This document shows, in pieces, positions 19,171 to 31,476 of a stretch of DNA of 64,000 nt. Under the pieces are notes generated by a model that made no database searches, was not told where the DNA came from, and worked only from the letters and a program-made list of their open reading frames with translations. The stretch comes from Galerina marginata. Its lineage: Eukaryota > Basidiomycota > Agaricomycetes > Agaricales > Galerinaceae. Position 1 is the first letter of the stretch. Every line of letters starts with the position of its first letter. The translations under genes and the position numbers were made by a program. The stretch covers positions 1,426,001 through 1,490,000 of the forward strand of contig JAECYW010000018.1 of assembly GCA_023014335.1 (NCBI GenBank), written 5' to 3'.

Positions 19171-21808
19171 GTGTGTGCTGGCCTTTTTCACTAGGATGAC
19201 GGCAAACAATTTCGACTTAAATTTCCCGAAGGTTCAACACAACTTTGAATACGGCAGCCTCTGGGGTGTTGCAGCACTGATCGCCACAGCAGCGACCAAT
19301 GCGGAGCAGTCGGTGCTGCGCCCCCTTCAAGACAGGCAGCAGAGGCATCAACTGGACTGGGGTCTGCGCCAACCCAGATGCCTCCCCACCAGCCAAGCCC
19401 CCTGTAGTTCGTCCCTCAGGTCGTGCAGGCCGCCTTTCTTTTATCCAAAATGCACATGTGAGCGCTCTGTACCCCTGTTATCGAACCACTCACGCAGTCT
19501 CGCCCTTTGTCCCCGACCTAGATGCCCGTCCGCACCTCCTCGCCCTTCTTACTCGCTGCCTCACCACGAACATCCGTCCTCCTTTTTGCTTCCCTTCTGC
19601 TGGCGTACCCGATTACCGCCTTTGCGCCTACGCCCAACCTTGCTAGCTGTCGCACGCACGCCCCATGCAAGCGAGACGGCCTGTCGATGCTCGACTCTCT
19701 CGACGCAGCCAACTAGGACTCTAGGAGCTTACCCATCCGAGGCTGACTGGCGGAAGCCAAATCGGGAAGACAGGAACAACCGAGATGTCAGTGACTGCAC
19801 CCGGACCGCACCATCATGATTGCATAAGCCCGTCTCTCTTTTCCTTTCCTTTCCGCTTCCACTGCGTTTCCTTCTCTTCCCCGTGCACGAACAATCTATC
19901 GCCCGAGTCTAGCCATCGAATCAGCCAACAGAATACGTCGTATAGGTCTCTTATGGATCAACACTCGACGAATCAGAAATTCAGCTGCTTTCACGGTTTA
20001 CCATCGATGCATGCCTCGCTTTTCAGGCTTGACAGGATCATGCATTCGAGCTCGAGCTTTCGTGTTTCGTCTGCCTCAGGCGTCAGGTGAGATTTTAACT
20101 ATGTACAGCACGCTCCGTCAACGGCTCTGACGCGCGCTGGACCTCTATAGCCATTGCTCTCTCCCATTTTCCGCCTTTTTCTAGCTACTTGCTCGACGAG
20201 AGGAGAGGGCCTTCGGCCGATCTTTGGCGTTATGGCTGGCGTGTAAAGGGTTGATGGTCGAAATCGGTAGTCAGGTATATATTCCCTTCCCGCGGATTCG
20301 TTCTTGCCCGCTGGCTAACGGAATCTCGAACCACAGTTGGTATCTTGTCTCCATCTTTGACTGCCAGGAACGGAACTCCAACCCAGCTATTCTGCTCATT
20401 CGCGTCCTCGAGTTCCTCCCTGTCTGAATGTCCCTTTTACTGCGCCCCGCTGTCGCCACCGTCGCCCATCATAAGCGGTTATACATGCCCCTGTACGCGT
20501 CCAGCTCTGGCCTCAAGCCATTCCTAATTTCTTTCCGCCCAAGTTCGACACCCCTCCCTTCCCTTCCCTCCAGCTTCATCCTCGTCTCCGTCTTCCGTAT
20601 ACTACATGCTCCTTCATCCTCCAGCTCCTATATGCGCACCTCAACGCGCCAAGTAGAAGGGAGACGATCAGGGGGATCATTCAGGTCTACAGCAGCCCGT
20701 AGCATACTCTCCAATACTCGAACACGGGACCGTCATTGGACTGGGAATTACTCCATGGGAGGAAGATCTAGAGGACGGGTCCGCAACTCGAACTTCGGCA
20801 GGCGTATACGCATACACGTTCCCATTTCAAAAGGAGAGCTTCCAAACCGTCGTCGACCACATTCATCTGGCTCAATGGCGAGGGCGACTGTCACAACATC
20901 CACGTCCGTTAATCACGACAGCAGCTTCCACGCACGGACTCGGACCTCGTCCTAGGTTCTACGCGCCACTTATCCTACTCCTCAAGCTGGGTCGCGCTAA
21001 AGCGCATCTAGCTCGTCGGGAACCCGTCTTAAATGACCGCACCCCGTATTCCTATCCCGAAGGTCGCGCCGGGGAGGAAGCCTGGAGGCGCATTTGCCAG
21101 TCGGGTAGGGGTGTACACATGACAGTTGGATTTTGGACGACGGATACCGTATACGCATACCCCTCCACCCCCGCTTCCGCTTCGCTTCCACCTCCGTCTC
21201 GCTTTCGGGTGGAGGACTTTCGAAGCTGCTTTCACGTCCAACCCCAAAGCTTCAACGCAGCTTGCATCGAATGACGAACCCTGCCCCTCCACGACGATGC
21301 CTAGATCTGTCCCGGTAACGGCAACGACTACGGTGATCGACATAGAAACCGACATTGACATCGGCCGCCAGACCCAGCTGCTCGTGACTCGGGAGGAACC
21401 CCACGTACTGCTTATCAGGTCGAAGGACGAAGGGGAGAACGAGGGGCATTAGGGTATGAGAGTCAGGGGGCGAGTGGGGGGAGGGGTTTCGGACTATCTG
21501 TTACGCAGGTGGCATTCCAAGGAGAAGGTTAGAAAAGCAGGAGCAGGAGGAGGGGGTACGACCTATGCGTTCGCGCAGGTAGTATGGTGGCGGGCATCAC
21601 CCGGAATCCTACCAGAACGTACTGAAGCAGGTTAAAATTTTCACAAGACTTGATTCCCTAATATAATTATACAGACAACAGGGAAAAAAAATAACCCTGG
21701 CAATATCGAGCTTCCAAGAAAGTCAAAGGGCCGGCTGGGCGGAAGAAAAATCATAGATGTCCTAGGAGGATATTATCGATATACTATAGGTGCCAAAATG
21801 TCTACATT
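19171..21808 (+). other. GC-rich decayed coding region
   Basis: Several overlapping Pro/Ser/Arg-rich frames, none with a recognisable domain. The best is an ATG-less frame from a stop at about 20653 to the stop at about 21270, some 205 codons, of balanced composition (TAGVYAYTFPF-like and RGVHMTVGFWTTDTVYAYP segments). It looks like the remnant of a real exon. The part 20098-20400 is related to 8-320. 21270-21808 is non-coding. Confidence 0.35.
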
Positions 21809-23109
21809 TTATTGGCTGGCTGATACAGCTAGCGCGCCGTATGTGGGCCTAGATTTGTAACGCTGAAGCGCGCTATCTACGATCAAAGACAGGAGTTGAT
21901 CATACTCGATGCCGCCAGCTTGTGCAAGCAGCGGGAAATCAGACCATCCAGGCGCCAGCCCAGCTAACGGATTGACCTTGAAAATTACGGATAAAAACGT
22001 AAGTTACTCTGATAATGTGTCCAAGCAGCTATCCCACCTCAATTAAATTCGCAACAGCATCTTTGGCCTTCGTATTGTTGCGAAGGTCGACTCGACCTCC
22101 ATCGCGGCATCCCAACAATTTCCAGGCCTTCACGGCGACTTCGGCCACTCCTTGAGCGACCGGATCACTAGGTAGGTCCATGTCGACGTATTGTGGATTC
22201 GGACTGCTAACGTGTTTCAACTCGTATCCGTAAACGTCTAATTCAAGAAGGGCTGGGTCGCGTGTAGTATAAATGGTTCCGGAGTCGATAGGAAAGTTTG
22301 GGTTGTCTTTGAGGAAAACGAGTTCTCGAACACCAATAGCGCGGGAGTCTGCGCCGGTCCCGATAATACCTACCGTGAACTCCCTCCCGGCGAGAAAGCT
22401 TTCAATCAAGATTGGTTGGGTTGGGTAGCGCTTGGATAGCTCTTCGACAGTTTCAACGAGTTGATCTTCGTTATTGACCTTGTTAGCTTGTGTGATACCC
22501 ATTCCGGTGCCTTCTGCAGCCGGTTTCACGAACAGTGGAAATGACTTTAAAGCATGGCGATGTGCAGAATCTTGGATGACGGTTAACGGGCAAAGGTTTT
22601 CAGCCCGGGTAATTCTTGGTGGGATGCAGACAAAAGGTGCAGTAGGTACGCCATAGTGCTCCAAAACCATCTGATTACCGAAATTGATATAACATTCAAA
22701 ATTTTAATATAGATGAACGTTGCGATATGTGTCTTACCTTCGTCTTCGCCTTGTCTAAACACAATGACAATGTTGCTGAGTCGGAGAAAGTGAAAGGAAT
22801 ACCCCAAGCTTCTAGAAGTGCAGGCACTTGAGCCTCGCGTCCTGTGTCCCCAAAGCCCTCGCAAATGTTGAATACTATATCCCAGTCAGGCTCGGAGGTG
22901 GTGAGGGCTTTCGTTAAGGATTTCAAGCCGCCGATCATCTGCACAGTCCCAAGCTTCCTCAACGACGCCGCAATCCCTTCAATCGCCTCCTCGCTATCGA
23001 ACTCGGCACATTGCTCTGGGGAATATCCAAGCGCCAGCCATTCCGATCGGGAGTCGTAGGTAAACCCTATTTTCAGGTGTGGAGAAAGCGGGGAGGTTCT
23101 GACAGGCAT
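21809..23109 (-). CDS. ATP-grasp ligase of the D-Ala-D-Ala ligase type
   Basis: Three exons (23109-22738, 22670-22038, 21976-21809) give a 390-residue protein with phase-matched GT..AG introns, about the usual size for this fold. The order is an N-terminal domain (LKIGFTYDSRSEW; NICEGFGD), the central ATP-grasp part (FVKPAAEGTGMG; IESFLAGREFTVGI) and the metal-binding part (GGRVDLR), then VNPLAGL, the place of the family's E-x-N motif. Such enzymes activate a carboxylate with ATP and join it to an amine. A fungus has no peptidoglycan, so D-Ala-D-Ala is unlikely to be the product. Divergent pairing with a lysine 2,3-aminomutase suggests it ligates beta-lysine or a similar amino acid (inference). 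Start 23109 fits the family; the upstream in-frame codon at 23199 is not preferred. Confidence 0.88.
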
Positions 23110-23749
23110 TTTTGGGACTGTTGCGTGGCTCAACGACGATTGACCACTTCTTATATTATTTAAATAAAGAGAACCAAGTGACCCATAATCTTCGATCATA
23201 CTGTGAGTACCAAGCTAGCGAACTACTCGTCCGAGGATCTACTACAAATTCTATAGATCTAGCCGTCAGTAGCCTGCGGCGCATGGGCTTCGTCATCTAT
23301 TACGCATGGAAGTGGAAGTGTGTCCCTTGCCCGAATTTAGCGGGGAGAACTGACGCCTAATCGGCTGAGTTGCTGTAGGTATCACAAAATAGTTCCAAAA
23401 TTTGCGGATTGACGTCTTATTACACACGTTTGTAGGTTCTGGCTTCGCAAAATTCGCCATAATTCGCCTCTGTTCGTGGCGAGCTGGTCATGCCGGTGGC
23501 ACTCGAAAATTAATCAACTGAGAAGACGTGATGTCGGACTGTCACCTGTGCAATTATTGGCCCATAAGTTCTATTCGGACATTCTTAGACCATCGGTGAC
23601 TACGGCGAATCAATGATCAAGAGGGCAGATATTTTAAACAACCCACGTTCCTTTCGCTCTCATGCTCAGTACGTCGTCTTTGCCGCATATAATACAACGA
23701 CTTACCGTCGTCCTTCCCCTTTCATTTTGATTTCTTGATTTTCTGAACG
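23110..23749. promoter_or_regulatory. Shared divergent promoter region
   Basis: 640 bp between the start codons of the ATP-grasp ligase (minus) and the aminomutase (plus). A TATAAT at 23688-23693 lies about 60 bp before the aminomutase ATG. An AT-rich TATTTAAATA/ATATAAG stretch at 23150-23167 lies about 45-60 bp before the ligase ATG. This arrangement permits coregulation, which is not shown. Confidence 0.6.
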
Positions 23750-25515
23750 ATGCTGCGCTATACCGCTGGCGCCAAGCGTCATCGATTTTCAGGCTCTGGT
23801 ATGCTTTTGAAGCACGGCACCCAGATTTTACTCAACAGTTCATCCCGTTACTTCCTCTGGGGAGCTGTCACCCGGATGAGTGGTAGCGCCTCTCAGCTGC
23901 CTGCCGAAAATTTCACCTCTGAACACAACTTCGAAAATCCATTTTCAGGACTGCTTCAACAGACTCGGGTCATGGAACTTCTCCAACAGCATCCCGTTAC
24001 TGGCCTCGATCCTCCTATCCCTTTCCATTCTGGATCTATCAACAATATTCCTTACTGGCAAAAGATACCTCTGTGGAAAGACGTCAGCGAGAACGACTTC
24101 CTTAGCTACCGATGGCAGGTAATTAACAATAATATTTTTTAGTAGTTAAATCTGATCACCGCAGGTTTCAAACAGCGTACAGGGAGAGAAGAAACTCAGT
24201 GAATTCCTTGCTGCGGTTCTTCCCAGCAAAATATCGCAATCCTGTACTTCTCTGCCACGTGATTCAGCCATCACGACAGGGGATGAGTTCATTGACAGCG
24301 TTTCTGACGCAATATCTAAGGCCCCAATGGCTATTCGCATAACGCCACAGATAATGAGCGTAATTGATTGGTCGAATCCCGTTGACGACCCAGTTCGACG
24401 TCAATTCATTCCCTTGCAAAGCGAATTGATCCCGGATCACCACAGGCTCAAACTCGATTCCCTCAACGAGGAGCATGATTCTCCGGTAAAAGGCCTTGTA
24501 CATCGTTACCCAAGTAAAGCCCTCTTCCTAGGTAAGCCATCGACAAGTGGCACCTTTTTCAATAATGCTGATGTAAAATCGAAAGCTACATCGGTTTGCA
24601 ACATCTATTGCCGTTTCTGTACCCGGTCGTATGCCGTCGGGGCGAATACTACAACTGTACTCAAAAATTCCTTGAAGCCTACCAAGCGTCGCTGGGACGC
24701 AATCTTCAGCTACATAGAAAATACACCACAGCTGAATGATATCGTAATTTCCGGTGGAGACTCCTACTACCTCTCCCCAGAACAGCTCTACGATATTGGC
24801 GAGCGTCTCCTTGCAATTCCACACATTAAACGGTTCCGCTATGCAACCAAAGGTCTCGCAGTCTGTCCATCTCGCATTCTCGACCCGAACGATACGTGGA
24901 GTTCTGCTTTGACTTCGATATCTAATATGGGTAAAAAGATGGGTAAGGCCGTCGCTGTCCACACCCACTTTAACCATCCCAATGAAATAACGTGGATAAC
25001 AAAACGCGCCGCTCAGCAGCTCTTTGAGAACGGCGTTACTGTGCGGAATCAGACAGTTCTTCTCCGTGGAGTCAACGACAATGTCTCCACCATGAAGACC
25101 TTAATTAACGACTTGGCCGAAATGAACATCCAACCGGTAAGATATTCGTATTTAAACTGAAGCTATGCACTTACGGGTAATGACAACACAGTACTACGTC
25201 TACCAAGGTGACATGGTACGAGGTGTTGAAGACCTCCGCACTCCACTTTCCACCATTCTGGATTTAGAGATGCACATCCGTGGTAGCATTGGCGGTTTCC
25301 TTACTCCCCAATTCATCGTCGATCTTCCGGGAGGAGGGGGAAAGCGTCTAGCCACATCTTACCGGACATATAACCCTTCTACAGGGGTATCTACGTTCGT
25401 TGCACCAGCGGTCACCGGAGACAGCGAAAAAGTCTTCGAGTATCACGACCCCAGCTGGAGTCTCCCTGGCCAGACAGAGACTGGCGGCATTGATGGTTCA
25501 AAACCGTCGTTGTAA
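23750..25515 (+). CDS. Lysine 2,3-aminomutase-like radical SAM enzyme
   Basis: Exons 23750-24118, 24165-25136 and 25192-25515 give 554 residues. The [4Fe-4S]/S-adenosylmethionine motif CNIYCRFC (CX3CX2C) is encoded at 24597-24620. DIVISGGDSYYLSPEQL and VAVHTHFNHPNEIT are typical of the family, and PGGGGK near 25327-25344 holds the lysine that binds PLP in characterised aminomutases. The first 45 or so residues are basic and Ser/Arg rich, compatible with mitochondrial import. The family converts L-alpha-lysine to L-beta-lysine. It is mainly bacterial, and bacterial proteins are near 400-440 aa, so the fungal form has an N-terminal extension. No unusual base composition is obvious. The neighbouring ATP-grasp ligase could use the product. 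Confidence 0.9.
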
Positions 25516-26602
25516 AATATATCAGTAAGCGTCTTTGTAGCTCGGCTGCTGCCTACGAACAAGAAAGGCCCAAGCGTTGTCTATAATCCTCCTTCCTCAT
25601 GTTCGTTATTGACTTCACGGTGGTTGAGGACTACGAGAGGAACAGAGGGAAGGAATTCTAAAGGAACATCTAAATAATCATTCTGAGGTTAGCATGAGAT
25701 CCATAAGCCGTGAAATGGTCAAGTAATATGGAATATTGACTGGTTAAGAGTATAAAATCCACCAAGTGTCTCAGATAAGTGATCCTAATCCTAAGACGTG
25801 TAAAAACTGTCAATCCATCGTCTATGCCATCCAAGGGAAGACTTACGCCAAGAAACAAAGCGAATTAGAATAAAGTGGAGCTGCTAACAGCGATTGAGCA
25901 GCAATCCATTATCTCCGTATACCTGGATAGCTCGAACCAAGGCCTGCGCGTTTGCCTCTTGCTTCAAACAGGGATAAATCTCCGTCAATTCCGTCTTTCT
26001 TTCTTCTCGTTCCGGTTCTCGTTCAGTGTTGAACGAATTATATTCAGATCCCCAACTAGGGCTTATAAATCCAAATTTCCACATTTAGAAGGGCAGGTTA
26101 GAGCCCCATAAGTTGATAGCACCCATGCCGGTCGCGGTTCATAATGTATAGACCAAGTAGCGGAAACGGTGCCTGAAGGAGACGAAGCCACATGGGCGGC
26201 TGCAGATGGTATCTGGGAGCGGAGCGGGTCGATGAGAAGAACGCCTTCAGCAGGCCAGCAACAACAATGCCTTGCAAGCATAGAACGAGAGAGCAGCTTG
26301 AGTAAATTTCTGGGAAACATGCGCGGAATGTAAAAAAATGGAGCGCAAGGGCGCGAAGAAGAGAGGCGGAACAAGTAGCGCCAACAGCGAGCCTACAAAA
26401 CGACAAAAGGGTGTTTAGTTTCGCCAGACATGAAGAAGGAATTGACGAGGAGGCACGTACCTAGTCACTCATTACTCGTGTTTTCGACTGACGATGCTTG
26501 GATCCTGTAAGAACGGAACGCGTCCAGTGAAAAGCTGCCTCGTCATTAATCCGAGTCGTAGTTCTTGGAAAAGATAAGTAAAAGGTTCAGTATGGCGGCA
26601 AA
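25516..26602. other. Intergenic, no gene recognised
   Basis: Short ORFs only. 26063-26406 (minus) is open but has no ATG-led, family-like protein. The segment ends at the TIR of the transposon at 26603. Confidence 0.4.
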
Positions 26603-28882
26603 CATCAGGAAACACGAAAAGGATACGTGCCTTTCACCAAAGGTTACGGAGGATATACACACCATGTGGACATGTCCGTAGTTCTGATAGCCCCAGTAGC
26701 ACCACATAGCCTTGACGGGGGTGTAGGTAGCGGTCTGTATCCTCATGTATGTCCTCCATAGAAGCAGATAACTTCACATTTTTGCATGTGCAGTGGCGGC
26801 GTTCCGACTGACTTTGCGGCCTCGACCACGAACTTATTTCCGAGATACAGTTAGTCACAATCATAACTTATAACTATTGAAATAATATTACTAGTGATAT
26901 CTACAAGATGTATTGCGGCAATAGGTGAAAAAGGATTTTAGCAAGCGAGATGAGCGAACTTGTTTCTCTCCTTCGTGGTGAAACGCAGGTGGACCAGGTT
27001 GGGTGGGTGTCGAGAACCCCATCAAGAGCGCAAAATCCCTGCCTCTGCACATAAGCGGGTCAATGGGAGGAGCAGACTGGAGGCTGCTGGGATAGCATGG
27101 GTACATCTAACGCGTTGAGCGAGGCAACGGCACAGAAAGGCCTGACATTTAGTGAACATGTAAGACGCCGCCACAAGAGCTTGCAGGGAGTGAGCAGGCG
27201 GCGTGGATTCAGAGAAAGGGATGGTGGCAATAGCAGCAGAAATGGTGTGACATCCGAGCGTCGTAGTAATAGAAACAGCGGCGACATATGGGCGAGCGGA
27301 GGGAGGCGATGACCTTGAGGTGCAAACTTCAGAAGTAAGAATTGGCGCAAGTTCGTTCGAAGTCCGACAGACACGTGATGGGATTTGTGGTTGAATCCCG
27401 ATTTGGATAATCTTTGTTGATCGTCTTTCCTTCCCAACTCCCACCACCACCGAGTTCTTCCCGACTCTCTACCTCGTTTTGAGTCCATGATCTACGGTCA
27501 GTCACATCCACCTTCAGCAACACTCCACTGACGCCGTGTATATGCAATCTGCCGATGAACAGGATCAAGACCTAGGGTGAAAGTCAGACAACAACGAGGA
27601 CGGTATGTATCAGTGCTCACATTTTGCATTACCTGACGAGAGGCTCGTATCATACAGCCTGGAACGGCGCACATTTTTCTGCACCACTGTTGTAAATCGC
27701 GACATGCGATATAACGCGTGTCTAACCTTTGCCTAAATCAATACATCGTGATTGGTAAGTCTCAAACTGGATTTGGAATCGTGTTCTGTACTGACCAGTT
27801 AACAGGCATATTCCTGCGGTCATGGTGTGACCTTCCCCTCCGCCTCTTCAGCTGCAGTTCACACGACACGAGTTGCTGTCGGTACGTTTCTTCGCTGCTG
27901 CCCACCATCCCGTTAAACGCCGTTGATTTGGCTCAGTGTTTATACAGCACCTTGAGCTTGACGACAACGACGACTACAGCCTCACTTGGCTGCAGTCCCT
28001 CCCCACCAACAACGCTCGGTTGACATAGTGCGTTTTTTTTGTCACAGCCGATTGCCGCCAACCTGACACATACTTTTTACATTCCAGAAACTGGGACGCA
28101 AACTACCAATGGGTGTAACGCCATTCGATACAACTCGCGTCTAATAACATAGGCCCGATTCAACGCGTCGTGATTGGTAAGAGTCGAACTGCTGGACTTA
28201 TAATTGTGTTCTTTACTGATCGGTTAGCAGGCATATTCCTCGATCATGATGTGCCCTCCCTCTCTGCCTCTTCCCCTGCAGTTCATGTAACCCGACAGTC
28301 CGCTGCTTTCCGCCATCAACATGCCTCTATTGCTGCGCACGACTCTGCTTTAAATATCGTAAACATTGACCGACTTCTGTTTGAAAGGAGTAATCTTGAC
28401 TATTCAGGTTGGACGGAGTATTTGTGCCAAGTTACGTGGCAGGTCAGTGGTATTTGTTGCTGTCCATGATTTTCTGTGTTGATATGAATGTTTAGGTGCA
28501 ACCCGGGCATTGCTGACGAGAAGGTTCAAGTCGCACAATTGACTGGCAAAGCAGGGGATGAGCTTGCGATGTATTGGCTGGGGAAACCAGGGAGATGGAC
28601 CGGACAGTAGCCACTTCTCTTATTATGCTGAATACATGTTTTTTACGCCCTTGATACCCCTGTTTTTCCGTGAGATCTATGGGCTCTGTAACACTGGTAG
28701 TGCGCGTAGCCTAAGCATACCTGTGACTACGTAGCGTCACATATCCGTGTATGGGAGCTACGGAGAGCTACGAAACACATGCAAAGAGCTACGGAGTCTA
28801 CTACACAGGGGACTTGTCTACCTGGCTACCGCGGCTCTGGAGACAATGTAGCCCAACATAGCAATGTGTTTTTTTCCTGATG
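26603..28882. mobile_element. TIR DNA transposon, copy 2 of the family
   Basis: It starts CATCAGGAAACACG like copy 1 (2124) and ends TTTTTTTCCTGATG. It is flanked by A residues (26600-26602 and 28883-28886), compatible with a 2-3 bp duplication. The left 180 bp and right 190 bp are about 85-95% alike between the copies. Shared internal blocks lie around 27345-27450 and 2745-2850. The middle contains a tandem duplication of about 150 bp (27725-27870 and 28165-28320; both begin 'tcgtgattggtaag'), which copy 1 lacks. No transposase is seen. Confidence 0.85.
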
Positions 28883-29000
28883 AAAAGAGTTATTTCTCAC
28901 CGAAAATCTAAAATTCAGAACGGCATGCAAAAGATTTTGAAGAAGGCCGTGAATTTTGAAATGGCTAGGAGGAGCTGGATGTGCACTGCGTGGCGTCACC

Positions 29001-30604
29001 CTCAGTAAAAACGGAAATTCGGCATTAGTCATGTAGCAGTCAGCATTAGTCGTGTAATAGTCACGCAATAGTCAGACTTGCAAGATTCATGGGGGTGAAC
29101 AATTCCCGTGATGGTAACGGCCCGGTTATGTCACGTGTGACAGCCCAAAACGCCGCAAATGTTGAAACAAGCTAATTTCACGAGTTTTTCACGCTTTTTC
29201 TCCATTTTTTCTCTACAGTAATCATAAAAATACACGTACCAGTAATATGTCGCACTAATTTGAGGTCCCAAGATCCCGTAAGTATCAAAAAAGTAGGGAA
29301 GTGCACTACGAAAAGCTGTTTCAGTCCACACGCATCTGATTAGGCTAACAGAAAAAAATCCATAAAATGTTCTACCTTTTGAATAGAATTTGATTTTCTT
29401 AACATGCTCCTCAAAAGACCTCGAAAAACGGAGCGGAATTGAGTAAAGTAGAGCCTGATCAAATCTGTAGAACCGCGCGGAGTACTGCCAAATTTGGCAA
29501 ACATTGATGCGTGGCCCAATTTGGAACGACTTGCAGGACAGTCAATAATAAACACGAAAAAAACTTGATAAATTCATAGCTCAGTCAATTCTGCACCGAT
29601 TCACATAATTTTTTTTTTGACGGAACACCATTTGTAAGATCTAACTATCTATATACTAAAAATTGGAGCTGATATGGCTTGTCAATAGCAATGTTCTGCC
29701 AAGTTTCTGCCTCCTAACCATTTTGAATAGAACTTATTAACCAGAGCACCTATGCATAAACTTCATAGAGGTAGATTGCTCAGATATTTAATTTAAATTG
29801 ATCTCCGGAAACAGATTTCTTAATTTCGGACCACAAGTCCAAAATATAGACCAAAAATAAGCCTATCACATAGATGGGGGCAGAAATTAAAAATTACGGT
29901 TCCGACGATCGATTCAGATTAAAATTCTAAGCAAAATACTCCTATAAATCATGTTTGTAGGTGCTCTGGTTGTTGAGTTCTATTCAAAATAGTCCAGAGG
30001 AGCAAATTTGGCAGGGAAAACACTCCAATTTCGATTTTTTGACGACAATGTTTAATATTTAAAAAGTATAATCTCATAGGGCTATTGGTAACAATAATAT
30101 AAAGAGAATAGCAGCAGTAAATTTTTTATTATCGTGTTGCAGAAAGCATGAAGGCAATGTTTCATAGAAATGGCGCTGTCACAGTGGTCACACATGCGTC
30201 ACGCGCCGCGGTCACTGGCGGGGATTGTTCACCCCCAGCACTGCCAAGAAACCTGACTTTAGCCCGACTAGATTTTCTGACTATGGAATGACTTTTGCTG
30301 GCTTTTAGCCGGCCAAAGTCAGAGGTTTCGAAATTCAATAAATTTTAATTGTACCGGCATGTTGAAGGTTCGAACCAAAAGCTTTGACTACACGAAAACG
30401 TAACGTAAGTACTACATTTCATTTACGTGTTAAACCATTGAGCTAAGCTGTCAATACAAATCCGATGGCATTCCACATAATGACAGACATGCAACCCATG
30501 TCAGGTAATAGTCAGGCAAATAGTCCGGTTCTAGTCAGACTTCTTGCAAATATGACTTTTGTCCGACTTTTGCGTGACTAATGCCAAATTTCTCTTTTTA
30601 CTGA
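29001..30604. mobile_element. 1.6-kb TIR element with 8-bp target duplication
   Basis: The left end is CTCAGTAAAAACGGAAATTC, the right end inverted is TCAGTAAAAAGAGAAATTTG, and both continue into GGCATTAGTCA. GCGTCACC is duplicated (28993-29000 and 30605-30612). An 8-bp duplication is typical of hAT and KDZ elements. Both subterminal regions repeat an AGTCA/AGTCGG motif. Inside is a second inverted pair, TGGGGGTGAACAAT at about 29090 and its inverse at about 30236, each followed by GTCAC-rich sequence. It may be an inner element or a two-tier terminus. The rest is AT-rich and non-coding. Confidence 0.82.
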
Positions 30605-30612
30605 GCGTCACC

Positions 30613-31476
30613 CGAGTTGTTGGGATATTGAACGCATCGAGAATTTAGAATCACCAGAGAATATAAGCCATATGTGAATTCGGCATCCCGTTGAGGACCA
30701 AGAGATAGTCGTACGTAGAGGAGGCAGACAAGGAAGAGTGGAAAGCCGTTCAAATCTGAATCAAGCTCAACATGGAAACACGTGACTGATGGGATAACAC
30801 GCAATGTGCCCCTATCCAAATGCCTCTTACGGTACATTAGTTTTAACTCATTACCTATTCGTATGGCGGCTTGTAGAGAAGTTTATTTTAAACCTGGGTG
30901 TCATCCACATCCGGTTTTATATTCACTCTCTTACTTTCGACCAATGTTGTCCATTGCAAACTGGTCCAGACTCCAGAGTTTACGTTTACTAGGATGATAG
31001 TCTAGCAACGCGTTGTGAATATGCTGTGAATTACAAACGCGTTAGGGATAATCCAAGAAGTAAACCATTTCCAGGGGGTGTAGTCTAATATTTCCTCATA
31101 TTAGCATTACTCTAAAGCATACATTCAGGCTACTCAAACATGGAAACAAAGACGACAGTGATATGATTACCGCTCCCATTGTATGTAGTGGTTTTTAACC
31201 GTAGTAATGGTTATACCCTAATCAAGTTTCTAATTTACAAAGGTAAAACTAGGATTGTGATGTTGTAAAAAAGAAGGCCGGTTGTACACTACACCTTTCT
31301 CAAGACCGACGTCGATCTCCAACATTTTCTCGCTTAGTCTTAGTCCTCATCACTGTCAAAAACAGGATCTGAGATTTCCTAGTAAGATCGTGAAAGGGTA
31401 CAATTGGAGTGGCATAAATTTACCTCGACCCGAGAGCAAATATTGCCCATACCGCATTCGTTCCTCCAGAGTCGCA
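30613..31476. other. Intergenic, nothing recognised
   Basis: AT-rich sequence with short ORFs only. No repeat ends or RNA genes are seen. Confidence 0.4.
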
